A stretch of 64,000 nucleotides of DNA from Candidatus Nitrospira nitrosa (GTDB lineage Bacteria; Nitrospirota; Nitrospiria; Nitrospirales; Nitrospiraceae), in NCBI RefSeq assembly GCF_001458735.1, contig NZ_CZQA01000008.1:434001-498000 (forward strand), read 5' to 3'. Position 1 is the first letter of the stretch. The number at the start of each line of letters is the position of its first letter. Below the pieces are notes generated by a model that saw only the letters and a list, made by a program, of their open reading frames with translations, was not told the DNA's origin and did not search any database. A program made the translations under genes and the position numbers. This document shows, in pieces, positions 50,677 through 59,545 of this stretch.

Positions 50677-52302
50677 ATGAAACACCTTCTGACCTTCAGC
50701 AAGACCTGTTGCACCGTGTTTCTTGTCGCGGCAATCGGCTTAGCGACCTATGGATGCTCGGACAGCGTTTCGATCTCAGAACAAACCGTAGAAGTTCCCC
50801 TCTCTAGCCTCACAGTCACTCCTGGAACAATCCAGCCCGCGTTTTCAAGCAATACCACCACCTATACAGTTGACGCCCCAACCGGCACTGCAACGGTCAC
50901 CGTGGTCGCCACCCCGAAAAGCAGCACAACACTCGTAACAATTGATGGCACGATAGCCTCACAACGCTCCATATCCCTCGGCTCTCCAGGATCGATTAAA
51001 ATAATCCCCATCGTTCTAGAGTCACAGAATGGGCTCACGAGCACCTATACAGTCACGGTCACAAGACTCTTATCAGGCGATAACAATCTCTCGGCATTGA
51101 GCGTCAAAGCCAATAACGCAACTCCGCCCTTGGTTCCTGGCTTTGATGCAAATAGCCTGGACTACAAGGTGGATGTCCAGACAAACGTCGCGTCCGTGAC
51201 GATCACTGCCACCAAGTCAGATCCGAATGCCGCGATGCTGGTCGGGTCTATCACTGTTCCGGCAGGAACAAATCCTGGAGTAGCGTCCATTACACTAGGC
51301 AGCCCCGGGACAACCACGCCTATCCCAATCGAAGTGACCGCACCAAATGGCAGCAAGAAGACCTATACCCTATCCATAAAACGACTCGCAGGAGATAACA
51401 ACCTGTCGGCATTGAACGTCTCAGTCGGTACCTTGAATCCTGTCTTCGTCGCAGGCACTACACTCTACACAGTAGACGTGGCCACCCATGTCACCAGCGT
51501 GGATGTCTCGGCAACGAAATCCGACCCGAACGCCGTGATGTCTGGATCTTTATCTGCAGGAGTCGGAGTCAACCCCGGCCAGGCAACCATCTTCCTAAAC
51601 GGACCAGGGGTACCAACATCTGTGTCAATCACAGTGACCGCACCTAATGGTGATTCAAAAGCCTATAGCCTCACTGTGAATCGAGCGTCATCGAACGACA
51701 ACAATTTGTCTGGAGTAACGGTAGCATCTAGCGCTTCTCTTCTTCCCCTATCTCCCTCCTTTACTCCGAGCACTCAGGACTACGTGGTAGATGTGGCAAG
51801 CGACGTCGCTGAAGTTTCGGTGACTGCTACACTTGAAGATCCGAACGCGAGCATGACAATCGCGGGACAAGGAACCAGCTCAGGTCAGCCTCGTAACATC
51901 CCGTTGTTAGGTGCACCACCATCAAGCACAACAATTGACATCATCGTAATCGCACAAGATACCAGCCAAAAGCCTTACCGTATTACTGCAAACAGAGCTG
52001 CGCCATCGAGCGATGCCAATCTATCTGGATTGAGTGTGGTCCCAGGCACTTTAGATCAACTTTTTGCTCCTAATACCTTGGCCTACACAATCATAAACGT
52101 ACTGACAGGTGAGACCGTCGTTCTTGTGACTGCTACTAAGTCTGATCCAAATGCCACAATGTCCTCAATGGGATCGGTTATCGCCTTCCCCGGGACCCCA
52201 GACGCTGTAGTACAAGTTCCACTGGGGTCAACGGTGGATATTACGGTGATCGCGCAAGATGCAGTAACGAGCAAGTCTTACGCTGTCACCTTCAACCCAT
52301 AG
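50677..52302 (+). CDS. Cadherin-like repeat lipoprotein 2 (five repeats)
   Basis: The 541-residue product starts MKHLLTFSKTCCTVFLVAAI and has a putative lipobox ATYGC with Cys27. Five cadherin-like repeats follow, typified by GDNNLSALNVSVGTLNPVF and ATKSDPNAVMSGSL. The segment after the Cys (SDSVSISEQTVEVPLSSLTV) closely matches those of genes 4 and 5. Unlike repeats 4-7 of gene 1, most repeats here carry the ATKSDPNA pattern and a long variable loop. A start 21 codons upstream is unlikely. Exported, membrane-anchored; ligand unknown. Confidence 0.85.
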   Translation: MKHLLTFSKTCCTVFLVAAIGLATYGCSDSVSISEQTVEVPLSSLTVTPGTIQPAFSSNTTTYTVDAPTGTATVTVVATPKSSTTLVTIDGTIASQRSISLGSPGSIKIIPIVLESQNGLTSTYTVTVTRLLSGDNNLSALSVKANNATPPLVPGFDANSLDYKVDVQTNVASVTITATKSDPNAAMLVGSITVPAGTNPGVASITLGSPGTTTPIPIEVTAPNGSKKTYTLSIKRLAGDNNLSALNVSVGTLNPVFVAGTTLYTVDVATHVTSVDVSATKSDPNAVMSGSLSAGVGVNPGQATIFLNGPGVPTSVSITVTAPNGDSKAYSLTVNRASSNDNNLSGVTVASSASLLPLSPSFTPSTQDYVVDVASDVAEVSVTATLEDPNASMTIAGQGTSSGQPRNIPLLGAPPSSTTIDIIVIAQDTSQKPYRITANRAAPSSDANLSGLSVVPGTLDQLFAPNTLAYTIINVLTGETVVLVTATKSDPNATMSSMGSVIAFPGTPDAVVQVPLGSTVDITVIAQDAVTSKSYAVTFNP

Positions 52303-52306
52303 CTAT

Positions 52307-52316
52307 CCCCCCCCCC
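52307..52316. repeat. Run of ten C just after the gene 2 stop
   Basis: Ten consecutive C begin four bases after the gene 2 stop codon. It is outside any recognised coding region. Runs this long are prone to slippage in replication and in sequencing, so the exact length is uncertain. The rest of 52,303-52,646 holds a weak TTGAAG/TACACT promoter-like pair (52,470-52,497) and no gene. Confidence 0.7.
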
Positions 52317-52646
52317 TAGGTCGGCATGGTCCCTCTCCTGGAGCATTCCTTTCGCGACTGTCCCCCTCGTCACCGCTGACCGACCTACACCAGACAAAAG
52401 CACTCTCTTTAATACGATGTATTCTCTGATAAGGTTTGAGCACTCCCATCAATGCTCACCACATTCAATTTGAAGTATTCACCCTGCCAGCTACACTTGC
52501 CTCTTCTCGCACACCCTGCTGATCCATACACAAGTAGGGATAGACCGATCGGGAATCCCTTTCGTAAGATCTGCATCTCCCGAGTTGGTTCACCGGGTGG
52601 CTGGACCCAGCAGAGTTTCCAGCAAGGCGCATGTCGTGGGTCCATC

Positions 52647-53657
52647 ATGAAACACCGCTTCGCTTTCTATACACGATACCTTGCTCTCACTCTTCTCGCC
52701 GGGACTATCAGTTTTGAAATCTCTGGCTGCAATGACACAGGATCAATTGATCCAGGCCCTCAACTGGTCAGCCTTTCCGTCTCCGGCGCGTCGCTCCAAC
52801 CGCCATTCGCCGGCGACACGACCAGCTATACGGTTGATCTGCCCAGCAACCAGCAAGACATCACCATTTCAGCAACGAAATCTGCAGCGAATGACGTATT
52901 GTCTGGTGCCATCATTGCTCCGGCAGGACAAGTCACCGGTCAGGCTACGATTCAAGCGCCCGGACCTGGATCAACGAAGGATGTCTCCTTGACTGTCACT
53001 TCTTCCGATGGAAGAGCGAAAATCTACACCGTGACCCTGCGGGCGATCACCCTTTCCGGAGACAACAGCCTTAAGACCTTGACGATATCGCCAGGCACCT
53101 TGGCTCCTGCCTTTTCAGCAGGCACTCAGGACTATACGGTGAATGTGGCCAGCACCGTCACCGAAGTGACCGTCGTGACAACTAAATCTGATCCCAATGC
53201 CGTGATCTCAGGTGATGTGCCTAACGAAGGGCGCGCGACACTCAAGCTTGATGGCCCAGGGACCACCAAGATTGTCTCGTTGATCGTCACAGCCCCGAAC
53301 GGAACCTCGAGGACCTATACCATCACCATCAAACGAGCGAGACCCTCGAGCGACGATGCGCTCGCTGGCTTGACAGTCACTCCTGGTTCCTTAAGCCCTG
53401 ACTTTGCATCGGATATCTTGAGTTACCGGGTGACCGTACCTAACAACGTGGAGAGTGTAACCATCTCTGCAACGAAGTCTGATCCCAATGCCGTGCTGTC
53501 CACACCTGGTTCCATAGTCGCGGCGGCAGGAACACCCGTCGGACAAATCTCCCTCCCCCTTCAGGAAAGACGCACTGAGGTGGAGCTGATCGTCACTGCA
53601 CAGAACGGTGTGAATACACAGGCTTACGCCATCACTGTGATTCGGTCTCGCCGATAG
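52647..53657 (+). CDS. Cadherin-like repeat lipoprotein 3 (three repeats)
   Basis: The 336-residue product begins MKHRFAFYTRYLALTLLAGT with a putative lipobox ISGC (Cys28). Three repeats follow: QLVSLSVSGASLQPPFAGD, DNSLKTLTISPGTLAPAF and DDALAGLTVTPGSLSPDF. The stretch after the Cys (NDTGSIDPGPQ) is closer to gene 1 than to genes 2, 4 and 5. The frame is open 65 codons upstream, but that part has no protein-like character. It is one of the two smallest of the five, and its three repeats are the most divergent. Confidence 0.83.
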   Translation: MKHRFAFYTRYLALTLLAGTISFEISGCNDTGSIDPGPQLVSLSVSGASLQPPFAGDTTSYTVDLPSNQQDITISATKSAANDVLSGAIIAPAGQVTGQATIQAPGPGSTKDVSLTVTSSDGRAKIYTVTLRAITLSGDNSLKTLTISPGTLAPAFSAGTQDYTVNVASTVTEVTVVTTKSDPNAVISGDVPNEGRATLKLDGPGTTKIVSLIVTAPNGTSRTYTITIKRARPSSDDALAGLTVTPGSLSPDFASDILSYRVTVPNNVESVTISATKSDPNAVLSTPGSIVAAAGTPVGQISLPLQERRTEVELIVTAQNGVNTQAYAITVIRSRR

Positions 53658-53786
53658 GCAGTGGGCTGAGCCTCACCCTGACGTGGACATCATTCTGCCA
53701 CCGTTTGCCCACTACCAACGATTCTCCGCAATCACTTCACTGACATTTTCACACAGCGAGCCCATCATCCTTTCTCAACTCGTCCG

Positions 53787-53815
53787 TTGACCCGACCGAT
53801 CAGATCCGCTATATC
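53787..53815 (+). promoter_or_regulatory. Promoter of cadherin-like lipoprotein gene 4
   Basis: TTGACC (53,787-53,792), 17 bases, TATATC (53,810-53,815). The sequence from -35 to -10 is nearly the same as at 55,594. An inverted repeat TGCTCG-ATTTG-CGAGCA lies at 53,829-53,845, just after the predicted start. The leader is about 135 bases. The rest of 53,658-53,956 holds no gene. Confidence 0.7.
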
Positions 53816-53956
53816 AATTATCAGTTACTGCTCGATTTGCGAGCATCGTGAAGACCGACCTGAACCCGCTGAGACATTTCGTGGCTGACGGTTTGGATTC
53901 GGCAGACCAGATGGATCAGTTACGCCGTACAACAAAAGTGCTTTTGCGGTACCACT

Positions 53957-55546
53957 ATGAAACCCCGGTTGATCATCACAAGAGCAGATTGGGTTGCTCT
54001 TTGCCTCGTTGTTCTCTGTGTGACTCCCTACGGCTGTAAAGATTCTGCATCAGTTTCAGATAAACCCGATGTCCCACTAGCCAGCCTCAGCGTCACACCA
54101 GCCACCCTTCTGCCGGCTTTTTCCAGCGAGGCCACGAGCTACACCGCCCAGGCTCCGACGACAGCTACCAGTGTCACGGTCACCGCTACCCCCCAGGACA
54201 GCACGGTAACGGTATCGATCGACGGGACTATCGGCACGCAGCGTTCCATTGCCCTCGACCAACCGGGATCGACCAAAACGATCCCCATCGTGTTAACAAC
54301 ACAGACCGGTACGGACAGCACCTATTCGGTTCGTGTGACACGACTACTCTCGGGTGACAACAATCTGAAGACCTTGACTGTCACACCAGGTTCATTGAGC
54401 CCTCTCTTTGATCCAACCAAGCCCGATTACACCCTGGACGTGGCCACCAACATCTCCACTGTCGCCATAGCCGCAACCAAGGCCGATCCTGGGGCGGTGC
54501 TATCGGGGACCGTGTCCAATGACGGACGCGCCACCATTCAGCTTGATGGGCCGGGAACAAGTAAGGCGGTCTCGATCATCGTGACGGCCCCAAATGGCGA
54601 GAGCAAGACCTATCGGATCACCATCAACCGCGCGGCTTCGAGCAACAACAATCTGTCAGCCTTGCGCGTGCAAGTCGGCACCGCTGATCAAACCTTATCT
54701 CCTGGCTTTACTTCTGGAGAGACCAACTACAGGGTGGATGTGGGGACCACGGTTACCAGTATCACCATCACAGCAACCAAGGCTGATCCCCTTGCGGTGA
54801 TTTCTGGTGGCATTCCCAATGAAAGCCAAGCCACCATACCGCTTGACGGCCCAGGAACCAGCAAAGTCGTCTTGATTACGGTCACCGCCCAGGATGCGAC
54901 CACCTCGAAAATCTACCGCATCACCGTCAACCGCGCGGCATCGAGCAACAACAACCTATCGGCCTTGAGCATAACGCCGGGTCCTCTAGAGCCCCTGTTT
55001 GCTGCCAACACGCTGGACTATACGGTCACTGTTGCTCACACTATTTCCGCCGTCGTCATTTCTGCAACGAAGGAAGATCCGAATGCGGTCATATCAGGGT
55101 CTGTGCCAAACGAAGGCCAAGCCACCATACCGCTTGACGGCCCAGGGACCAGCAAAGTCGTCTTGATTACGGTCACCGCCCAGGATGCGACCACTTCGAA
55201 AACCTACCGCGTCACTGTCAACCGGCGTGCATCCAACGACAGCTCGCTGTCGGCCTTGACTGTGAGTGCCGGCACATTGGATCCTCCCTTCGCCTCCAAT
55301 ATCTTGAACTATACGGTCCAAGTTGGTCTCCTCGTCGGCGGCGTCACTATCTCAGCAACCAAGACTGACCCCAATGCCACCATGTCCTCACTAGGCTCGG
55401 TGATTGCAGCACCTGGCAATCCAACCGGCCAGGTGACGGTCGCGCCAGGACTGGGGATTGGCGTGCCGGTTGATATTCAGGTGATAGCGCAGGATGGAAT
55501 AAACACAACGACCCACAGGATTACTGTGAATCGAGGACTTTTCTAG
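53957..55546 (+). CDS. Cadherin-like repeat lipoprotein 4 (five repeats)
   Basis: The 529-residue product begins MKPRLIITRADWVALCLVVL with a putative lipobox PYGC (Cys27). Five cadherin-like repeats follow. Repeats 3 and 4 share a block of 109 bases with only about five differences (54,825 and 55,116, 291 bases apart), evidence of recent internal duplication. The post-Cys segment KDSASVSDKPDVPLASLSV matches genes 2 and 5. Last repeat: NDSSLSALTVSAGTLDPPF, nearly the same as the last repeat of gene 5. Confidence 0.86.
   Translation: MKPRLIITRADWVALCLVVLCVTPYGCKDSASVSDKPDVPLASLSVTPATLLPAFSSEATSYTAQAPTTATSVTVTATPQDSTVTVSIDGTIGTQRSIALDQPGSTKTIPIVLTTQTGTDSTYSVRVTRLLSGDNNLKTLTVTPGSLSPLFDPTKPDYTLDVATNISTVAIAATKADPGAVLSGTVSNDGRATIQLDGPGTSKAVSIIVTAPNGESKTYRITINRAASSNNNLSALRVQVGTADQTLSPGFTSGETNYRVDVGTTVTSITITATKADPLAVISGGIPNESQATIPLDGPGTSKVVLITVTAQDATTSKIYRITVNRAASSNNNLSALSITPGPLEPLFAANTLDYTVTVAHTISAVVISATKEDPNAVISGSVPNEGQATIPLDGPGTSKVVLITVTAQDATTSKTYRVTVNRRASNDSSLSALTVSAGTLDPPFASNILNYTVQVGLLVGGVTISATKTDPNATMSSLGSVIAAPGNPTGQVTVAPGLGIGVPVDIQVIAQDGINTTTHRITVNRGLF
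54825..54933 (+). repeat. Near-identical direct repeat within gene 4, unit A
   Basis: About 109 bases are repeated at 55,116-55,224 with about five mismatches, and the offset of 291 bases equals exactly 97 codons, the length of one cadherin-like unit. The frame is kept. This points to unit duplication or gene conversion. Confidence 0.85.
55116..55224 (+). repeat. Near-identical direct repeat within gene 4, unit B
   Basis: This is the partner of 54,825-54,933. Differences cluster at third codon positions near its 3' end. Confidence 0.85.
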
Positions 55547-55593
55547 AAACTGAACCTCTATGGTGAGCATGTGCTATTTCTCGGCCCTATCGA

Positions 55594-55622
55594 TTGACCC
55601 GACCGAGCAGATTCGCTATACG
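55594..55622 (+). promoter_or_regulatory. Promoter of cadherin-like lipoprotein gene 5
   Basis: TTGACC (55,594-55,599), 17 bases, TATACG (55,617-55,622). The spacer is almost the same as at 53,787 (CGACCGAkCAGATyCGC in shorthand). An inverted repeat GTGTCA-TATGC-TGACAC lies at 55,622-55,638, over the end of the -10 and the start site. The leader is about 130 bases. Confidence 0.7.
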
Positions 55623-55758
55623 TGTCATATGCTGACACACTGTTCTCGTGCATAGCAGGCAGACGATGGATCATCAGCGGTTAGCATGACCATCACATAT
55701 GTACGCTTTTTACCGGAGCGGAGCAGGGTGCCTTCTCGATCCCTGAGAGGTTGACTAC

Positions 55759-56811
55759 ATGTCCATGAAGCACACGCTCATTTCTACAAGTTGCCACACC
55801 GCTGTCCTTCTCATCACCCTCTGCTTCAGTGCCTCTGGCTGCAAAGACAGTGCGTCAATCTCAGAACGCTCGGTAGAAGTACCCCTTGCCAGTCTAACCA
55901 TAACCCCACCCGGTGGGCTCCAACCGGCCTTTTCTAGCAATACCACCAGCTATACCGCTAGCGTGCCCACTGCCGTGACCAGTGTGACAGTGACAGCCAG
56001 TCCCCAAAGTAGCACGACCACGATTATGATCAAGGGGGTGATCACCCCTGCAGGGCAAGGCCACCCTGTGCCACTCGGCCAGCCTGGATCAACCACCCCC
56101 ATCGAAGTGGTCGCTTCCTCACAAAACGGGCTTGAAAGCAGGTACACCGTCACGGTCACACGGCGACTTTCAGGCGATAACCGCCTCTCAGATTTGAAAG
56201 TGACAACAAGTACTGTCCTGCAGCCGTTGTTGCCGAGATTTGATACCAATGTTCTGAACTATACGGTGAACGTGGCAAACACCGTTGAACAGGTCACGAT
56301 CACCGCCACCAAGTCCGACCAGAGTGCCACGATGCTGATGAGTTCAGCGGCGAACTCCGTCAGTATTGGGCCAGGGATCAATCCCGGGCAATTACCGGTC
56401 ACGCTTGGTAATCCAGGGACAACCACCTCTGTGTCGATTACTGTCACCGCACCCAGTGGAGCCGCCGAGACCTACTCCATCACCATCAACCGCCTCTTCT
56501 CCAACGACAGTCTTCTGTCTGCGTTACAAGTAAACGCGGGTTCTTTGGACCCACCCTTTGCGCCCGACACAGAGAACTATACCGTGAAGGTAGGCCTCCT
56601 CGTCCCCGATGTCACCATCACGGCGACGAAATCCGATCCGAATGCCACAATGTCGGCGTTGGGATCGGTGATTGCCACGGCAGGAACCCCAACCGGCCAG
56701 GTGATCATCTCGCCGGGGCTGGGCCCAAATCCACCGGTTGGAATAGCCGTCATTGCGCAAGACGGAGTGACCAGCACGACGTACAACGTCACTGTTATTC
56801 GAGGGCTCTAG
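55759..56811 (+). CDS. Cadherin-like repeat lipoprotein 5 (three repeats)
   Basis: The 350-residue product begins MSMKHTLISTSCHTAVLLIT with a putative lipobox SASGC (Cys28). GAGAGG lies eight bases before the ATG, the best ribosome binding site of the five. Three repeats follow: PLASLTITPPGGLQPAFSS, DNRLSDLKVTTSTVLQPLL and NDSLLSALQVNAGSLDPPF. The last repeat ends GVTSTTYNVTVIRGL without a C-terminal extra domain. Confidence 0.86.
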   Translation: MSMKHTLISTSCHTAVLLITLCFSASGCKDSASISERSVEVPLASLTITPPGGLQPAFSSNTTSYTASVPTAVTSVTVTASPQSSTTTIMIKGVITPAGQGHPVPLGQPGSTTPIEVVASSQNGLESRYTVTVTRRLSGDNRLSDLKVTTSTVLQPLLPRFDTNVLNYTVNVANTVEQVTITATKSDQSATMLMSSAANSVSIGPGINPGQLPVTLGNPGTTTSVSITVTAPSGAAETYSITINRLFSNDSLLSALQVNAGSLDPPFAPDTENYTVKVGLLVPDVTITATKSDPNATMSALGSVIATAGTPTGQVIISPGLGPNPPVGIAVIAQDGVTSTTYNVTVIRGL

Positions 56812-56969
56812 CAGGTCATCTCGCCCGGGAACCGCTTAGTTTCTTTCCTAGCTTGGAGCCTGTCTCCTGTCTTAATTGCGGCGCATGCCATCCGCTCGCA
56901 ACTGTTCTTGAAAGCGCAACATGCCGCCGAACAAAAGGCAGGTAAACGATCAATATATTGGCAGCAGAT

Positions 56970-57641
56970 CTATCGTTTTGGGTCCAGCTCGATTAAACCT
57001 TTGCGGATGGCGAGAATGGCCGCCTGGGTGCGGTCGTACACTTGTAACTTGTGAAAAATATTCCTGACGTGATTCTTGACCGTCTTTTCACTGAGGTCCA
57101 AACTATTGGCGATTTCTTTATTGGTCTTTCCATCAGCGACCAACCGCAACACGGTAATTTCCCGCTCCGTCAAATCATGCTCGGCCCATGCCGACTTTTT
57201 CCCTTTTTTCTGCGCCATGAGCGAAAACTCGGCCAGGATTTTGCTGGCGACCGATGGGTGGATCAACGATTCTCCACGGTAGATCGCGCGGATAGCCGCC
57301 ACGATCTGCGACGATTCAGAGTCCTTCAGGAGATATCCTGTCGCGCCTGCACGGACCAGGTCAAAGATGTATTGCTGTTCCTCATACATGGTCAACGCGA
57401 CCACGCCGATGTGTGGGAATTCACGCTTGATCTGTCTGGTCGCCTCGACGCCGCCCATTCGTGGCATACTGACGTCCATCAGAATCACGTCCGGAAGCAA
57501 GGCGCGGGCTTTCTCCACCGCTTCCATCCCATCCTGCGCCTCGCCGAGGACATGAATATCTTCTTTCGTCTTGAGAATAGCGGCTAACCCTTCTCGGACG
57601 ACCCGATGGTCGTCGGCGATGAGGACCTTAATCTTTTCCAT
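56970..57641 (-). CDS. NarL/LuxR-family response regulator
   Basis: The 223-residue product begins MEKIKVLIADDHRVVREGLA. The receiver domain has Asp56 as the phosphate acceptor in DVILMDVSMPRMGG, and the C-terminal LuxR-type HTH reads LTEREITVLRLVADGKTNKE and LSEKTVKNHVRNIFHKL. AGGAGG lies nine bases before the ATG. Its start overlaps the kinase end by 14 bases, so the pair is cotranslated. Target genes are unknown; the cadherin-like array is adjacent on the opposite strand. Confidence 0.93.
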   Translation of the reverse strand: MEKIKVLIADDHRVVREGLAAILKTKEDIHVLGEAQDGMEAVEKARALLPDVILMDVSMPRMGGVEATRQIKREFPHIGVVALTMYEEQQYIFDLVRAGATGYLLKDSESSQIVAAIRAIYRGESLIHPSVASKILAEFSLMAQKKGKKSAWAEHDLTEREITVLRLVADGKTNKEIANSLDLSEKTVKNHVRNIFHKLQVYDRTQAAILAIRKGLIELDPKR

Positions 57642-58737
57642 GCTGTTGCTCCTCCTTCTGACCCAATGGCACTTCAACAACGATCCTGGTGCCTTTGCCT
57701 GGTTTGGATTCGACTCGCCCCTCCCCTCCGACTAATCGGGACCGCTCCAAGATACCTTTGATCCCGAAATGGTCCCATTTCTCAGGGTCGCGTAGCACGG
57801 TCTCCATATCGAACCCAATTCCATTATCAGTGATCGTGACTCGCAGCAGATCGATCTCGATATCCAGCTTAATCGTCACGCGATCCGCCTTGGCATGTTT
57901 TTGAACATTCCCCAAGGCCTCTTGAATGATGCGAAAGAGAAACATCTTCGTTCGAGGAAACAGAATCTGTTCGTCCCCGGAGAAGGCAAACTTGGTGGTG
58001 ATGTGTGTCTGGGTCTGATAGGACTTGAAGTAGTTGGTCAGCGCCGAAATCAATTCCATCTTGTCATAATGCAGAGGACGCAAATTAAAGATGACCTGCC
58101 GGGCTTCTTGAATCGCCAGTTTCAGCTGAGCCTTACTCTCCTTGAGCGTCGCCAAACTCGCTCGGGGATTCTTTCGGAGGAGCTGCTGACACAGATCCAG
58201 TTTGAAATTGACCCCCGCCAAGATCTGCACGAACCCATCATGAATCTCACAGGCGATTCTGGTCCGTTCATCCGTCACCGCAGCGCCGGTTTCCTTCACA
58301 TACAATCGGTAGAGAGATTGATACTTGTTCAACGTTTTTTCGATCTCCGCCGTCGCGCGAATTCTGGCTCCGATCAACTCCCACATGAACTTGGCACTGG
58401 CTCCTCCAATGACGGTCACGCCCATTCGATGAAAATCTTGGAGGAATTGCCAAACGTCCGGGTCTCCAGACACATCAATGATTAGGTCGACACGCTCCAT
58501 CGTGAGCAGCTGTTGATAGTCGTGAGTGATCGGAATCTTCAACTGCGTGGCCAACTCAAGTCCCGGCGCACCAGGATTGACCTCCGCAACCCCGACGATC
58601 TGCACCAACGGGTCGTTCGCAAAGATCTCGATCAACGCAGTGCCTCCGCGACCAGCACCGATAATGGCGACGCTGGTTGCCGCAGACACCGATGCGTTTC
58701 GTTTCCCACGCTGAGATGGAGGCTTGATCGTCGGCAT
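57628..58737 (-). CDS. Histidine kinase with N-terminal Rossmann domain
   Basis: The 369-residue soluble kinase has an unusual sensor: residues 20-130 form a Rossmann fold (VAIIGAGRGGTALIEIFAND, VDLIIDVSGDPDVWQFL) like NAD(P)- or CoA-binding oxidoreductases, with no PAS, GAF or membrane part. A short helix links it to a HisKA_3 dimerisation domain (ERTRIACEIHDGFVQILAGV, His166) and an HATPase_c domain (N-box EALGNVQKHA, DNGIGFD at 304-310, GIKGILERSRLVGGEG). It probably reads a nucleotide or redox cue. The ATG start is used; a TTG eight codons earlier is possible. The gap 58,738-59,047 holds no gene. Confidence 0.9.
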   Translation of the reverse strand: MPTIKPPSQRGKRNASVSAATSVAIIGAGRGGTALIEIFANDPLVQIVGVAEVNPGAPGLELATQLKIPITHDYQQLLTMERVDLIIDVSGDPDVWQFLQDFHRMGVTVIGGASAKFMWELIGARIRATAEIEKTLNKYQSLYRLYVKETGAAVTDERTRIACEIHDGFVQILAGVNFKLDLCQQLLRKNPRASLATLKESKAQLKLAIQEARQVIFNLRPLHYDKMELISALTNYFKSYQTQTHITTKFAFSGDEQILFPRTKMFLFRIIQEALGNVQKHAKADRVTIKLDIEIDLLRVTITDNGIGFDMETVLRDPEKWDHFGIKGILERSRLVGGEGRVESKPGKGTRIVVEVPLGQKEEQQHGKD

Positions 58738-59047
58738 CGAGGTTCTAGGAGATTTCAACAAAGCAGTGTGGACGCTGCTCAGAGACGCGTGACTGCATGA
58801 TCTTGTACGCGATCCCTTGCTCTACAGGATGTCCGGCAGAGCCGTTCCGCCGGGCCCCAATCGGCAAAGAAGTGAGGTGAACTCCTCGCCGCACCCTACC
58901 CGACTGATGGAAGCCTGACCCATGCAGGAGAGCTAGGGTTTCACTATCCGGCTCGTACTCGAATCACCCCTCTTGTCACCGTGTGGGACATGAAACGACC
59001 GAGACGGAACCACTCTGGGAAGAGAAAGGATCGACAACGGTCGGAGG

Positions 59048-59512
59048 TCAGGGCTCATTACGTTCCTGCGCCAAGGTCTTCAACTCATCCAAGAATTGGT
59101 CGATGTCCTTGAACTCCCGATACACGGACGCAAATCGGACGTAGGCGACCTGGTCCAACTGGTGCAGTTCCTTCATCACTTCTTCCCCGACGATCCGGCT
59201 CTCGATCTCCGTCTCGCCCATCTCTTGGATGTGCTTTTCAATACGGTCGGTCACGGCCTCAATGGTGCTGATGCTGATCGGCCGCTTTTCGCAGGCTTTC
59301 TTTAAGCCCACGAGAATCTTATTGCGATCGAACGATTCCCGCCGTCCGTCCTTTTTCACGACAACCGGGAGAATCTCTTCGACACGTTCGTAGGTGGTAT
59401 AACGACGCTTACACCCAAGGCACTCGCGACGGCGACGGATGACCTCGCCTTCCTTGGCCATACGAGAGTCAACCACCTTGTCTTCGAGCTCATCACAGAA
59501 CGGACATTTCAC
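59048..59512 (-). CDS. nrdR: Transcriptional repressor NrdR
   Basis: The 154-residue product has the zinc ribbon [15 protein letters not shown] and [15 protein letters not shown], then an ATP-cone domain ([20 protein letters not shown]). NrdR represses ribonucleotide reductase genes when dATP is high. It is the last gene of the row tdh-kbl-rplI-glyA-nrdR; the glyA-nrdR pairing is common in other bacteria. No NrdR box was recognised in the window. Confidence 0.96.
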   Translation of the reverse strand: MKCPFCDELEDKVVDSRMAKEGEVIRRRRECLGCKRRYTTYERVEEILPVVVKKDGRRESFDRNKILVGLKKACEKRPISISTIEAVTDRIEKHIQEMGETEIESRIVGEEVMKELHQLDQVAYVRFASVYREFKDIDQFLDELKTLAQERNEP

Positions 59513-59545
59513 CGGTGGCGACCCTGTCCCCTTGCTAGTGGCTGG

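Noticed and set aside
47688-56811. Repeats considered as a CRISPR array
   Set aside because: The units are about 290 bases long, protein-coding and diverged; there are no short identical repeats with spacers.
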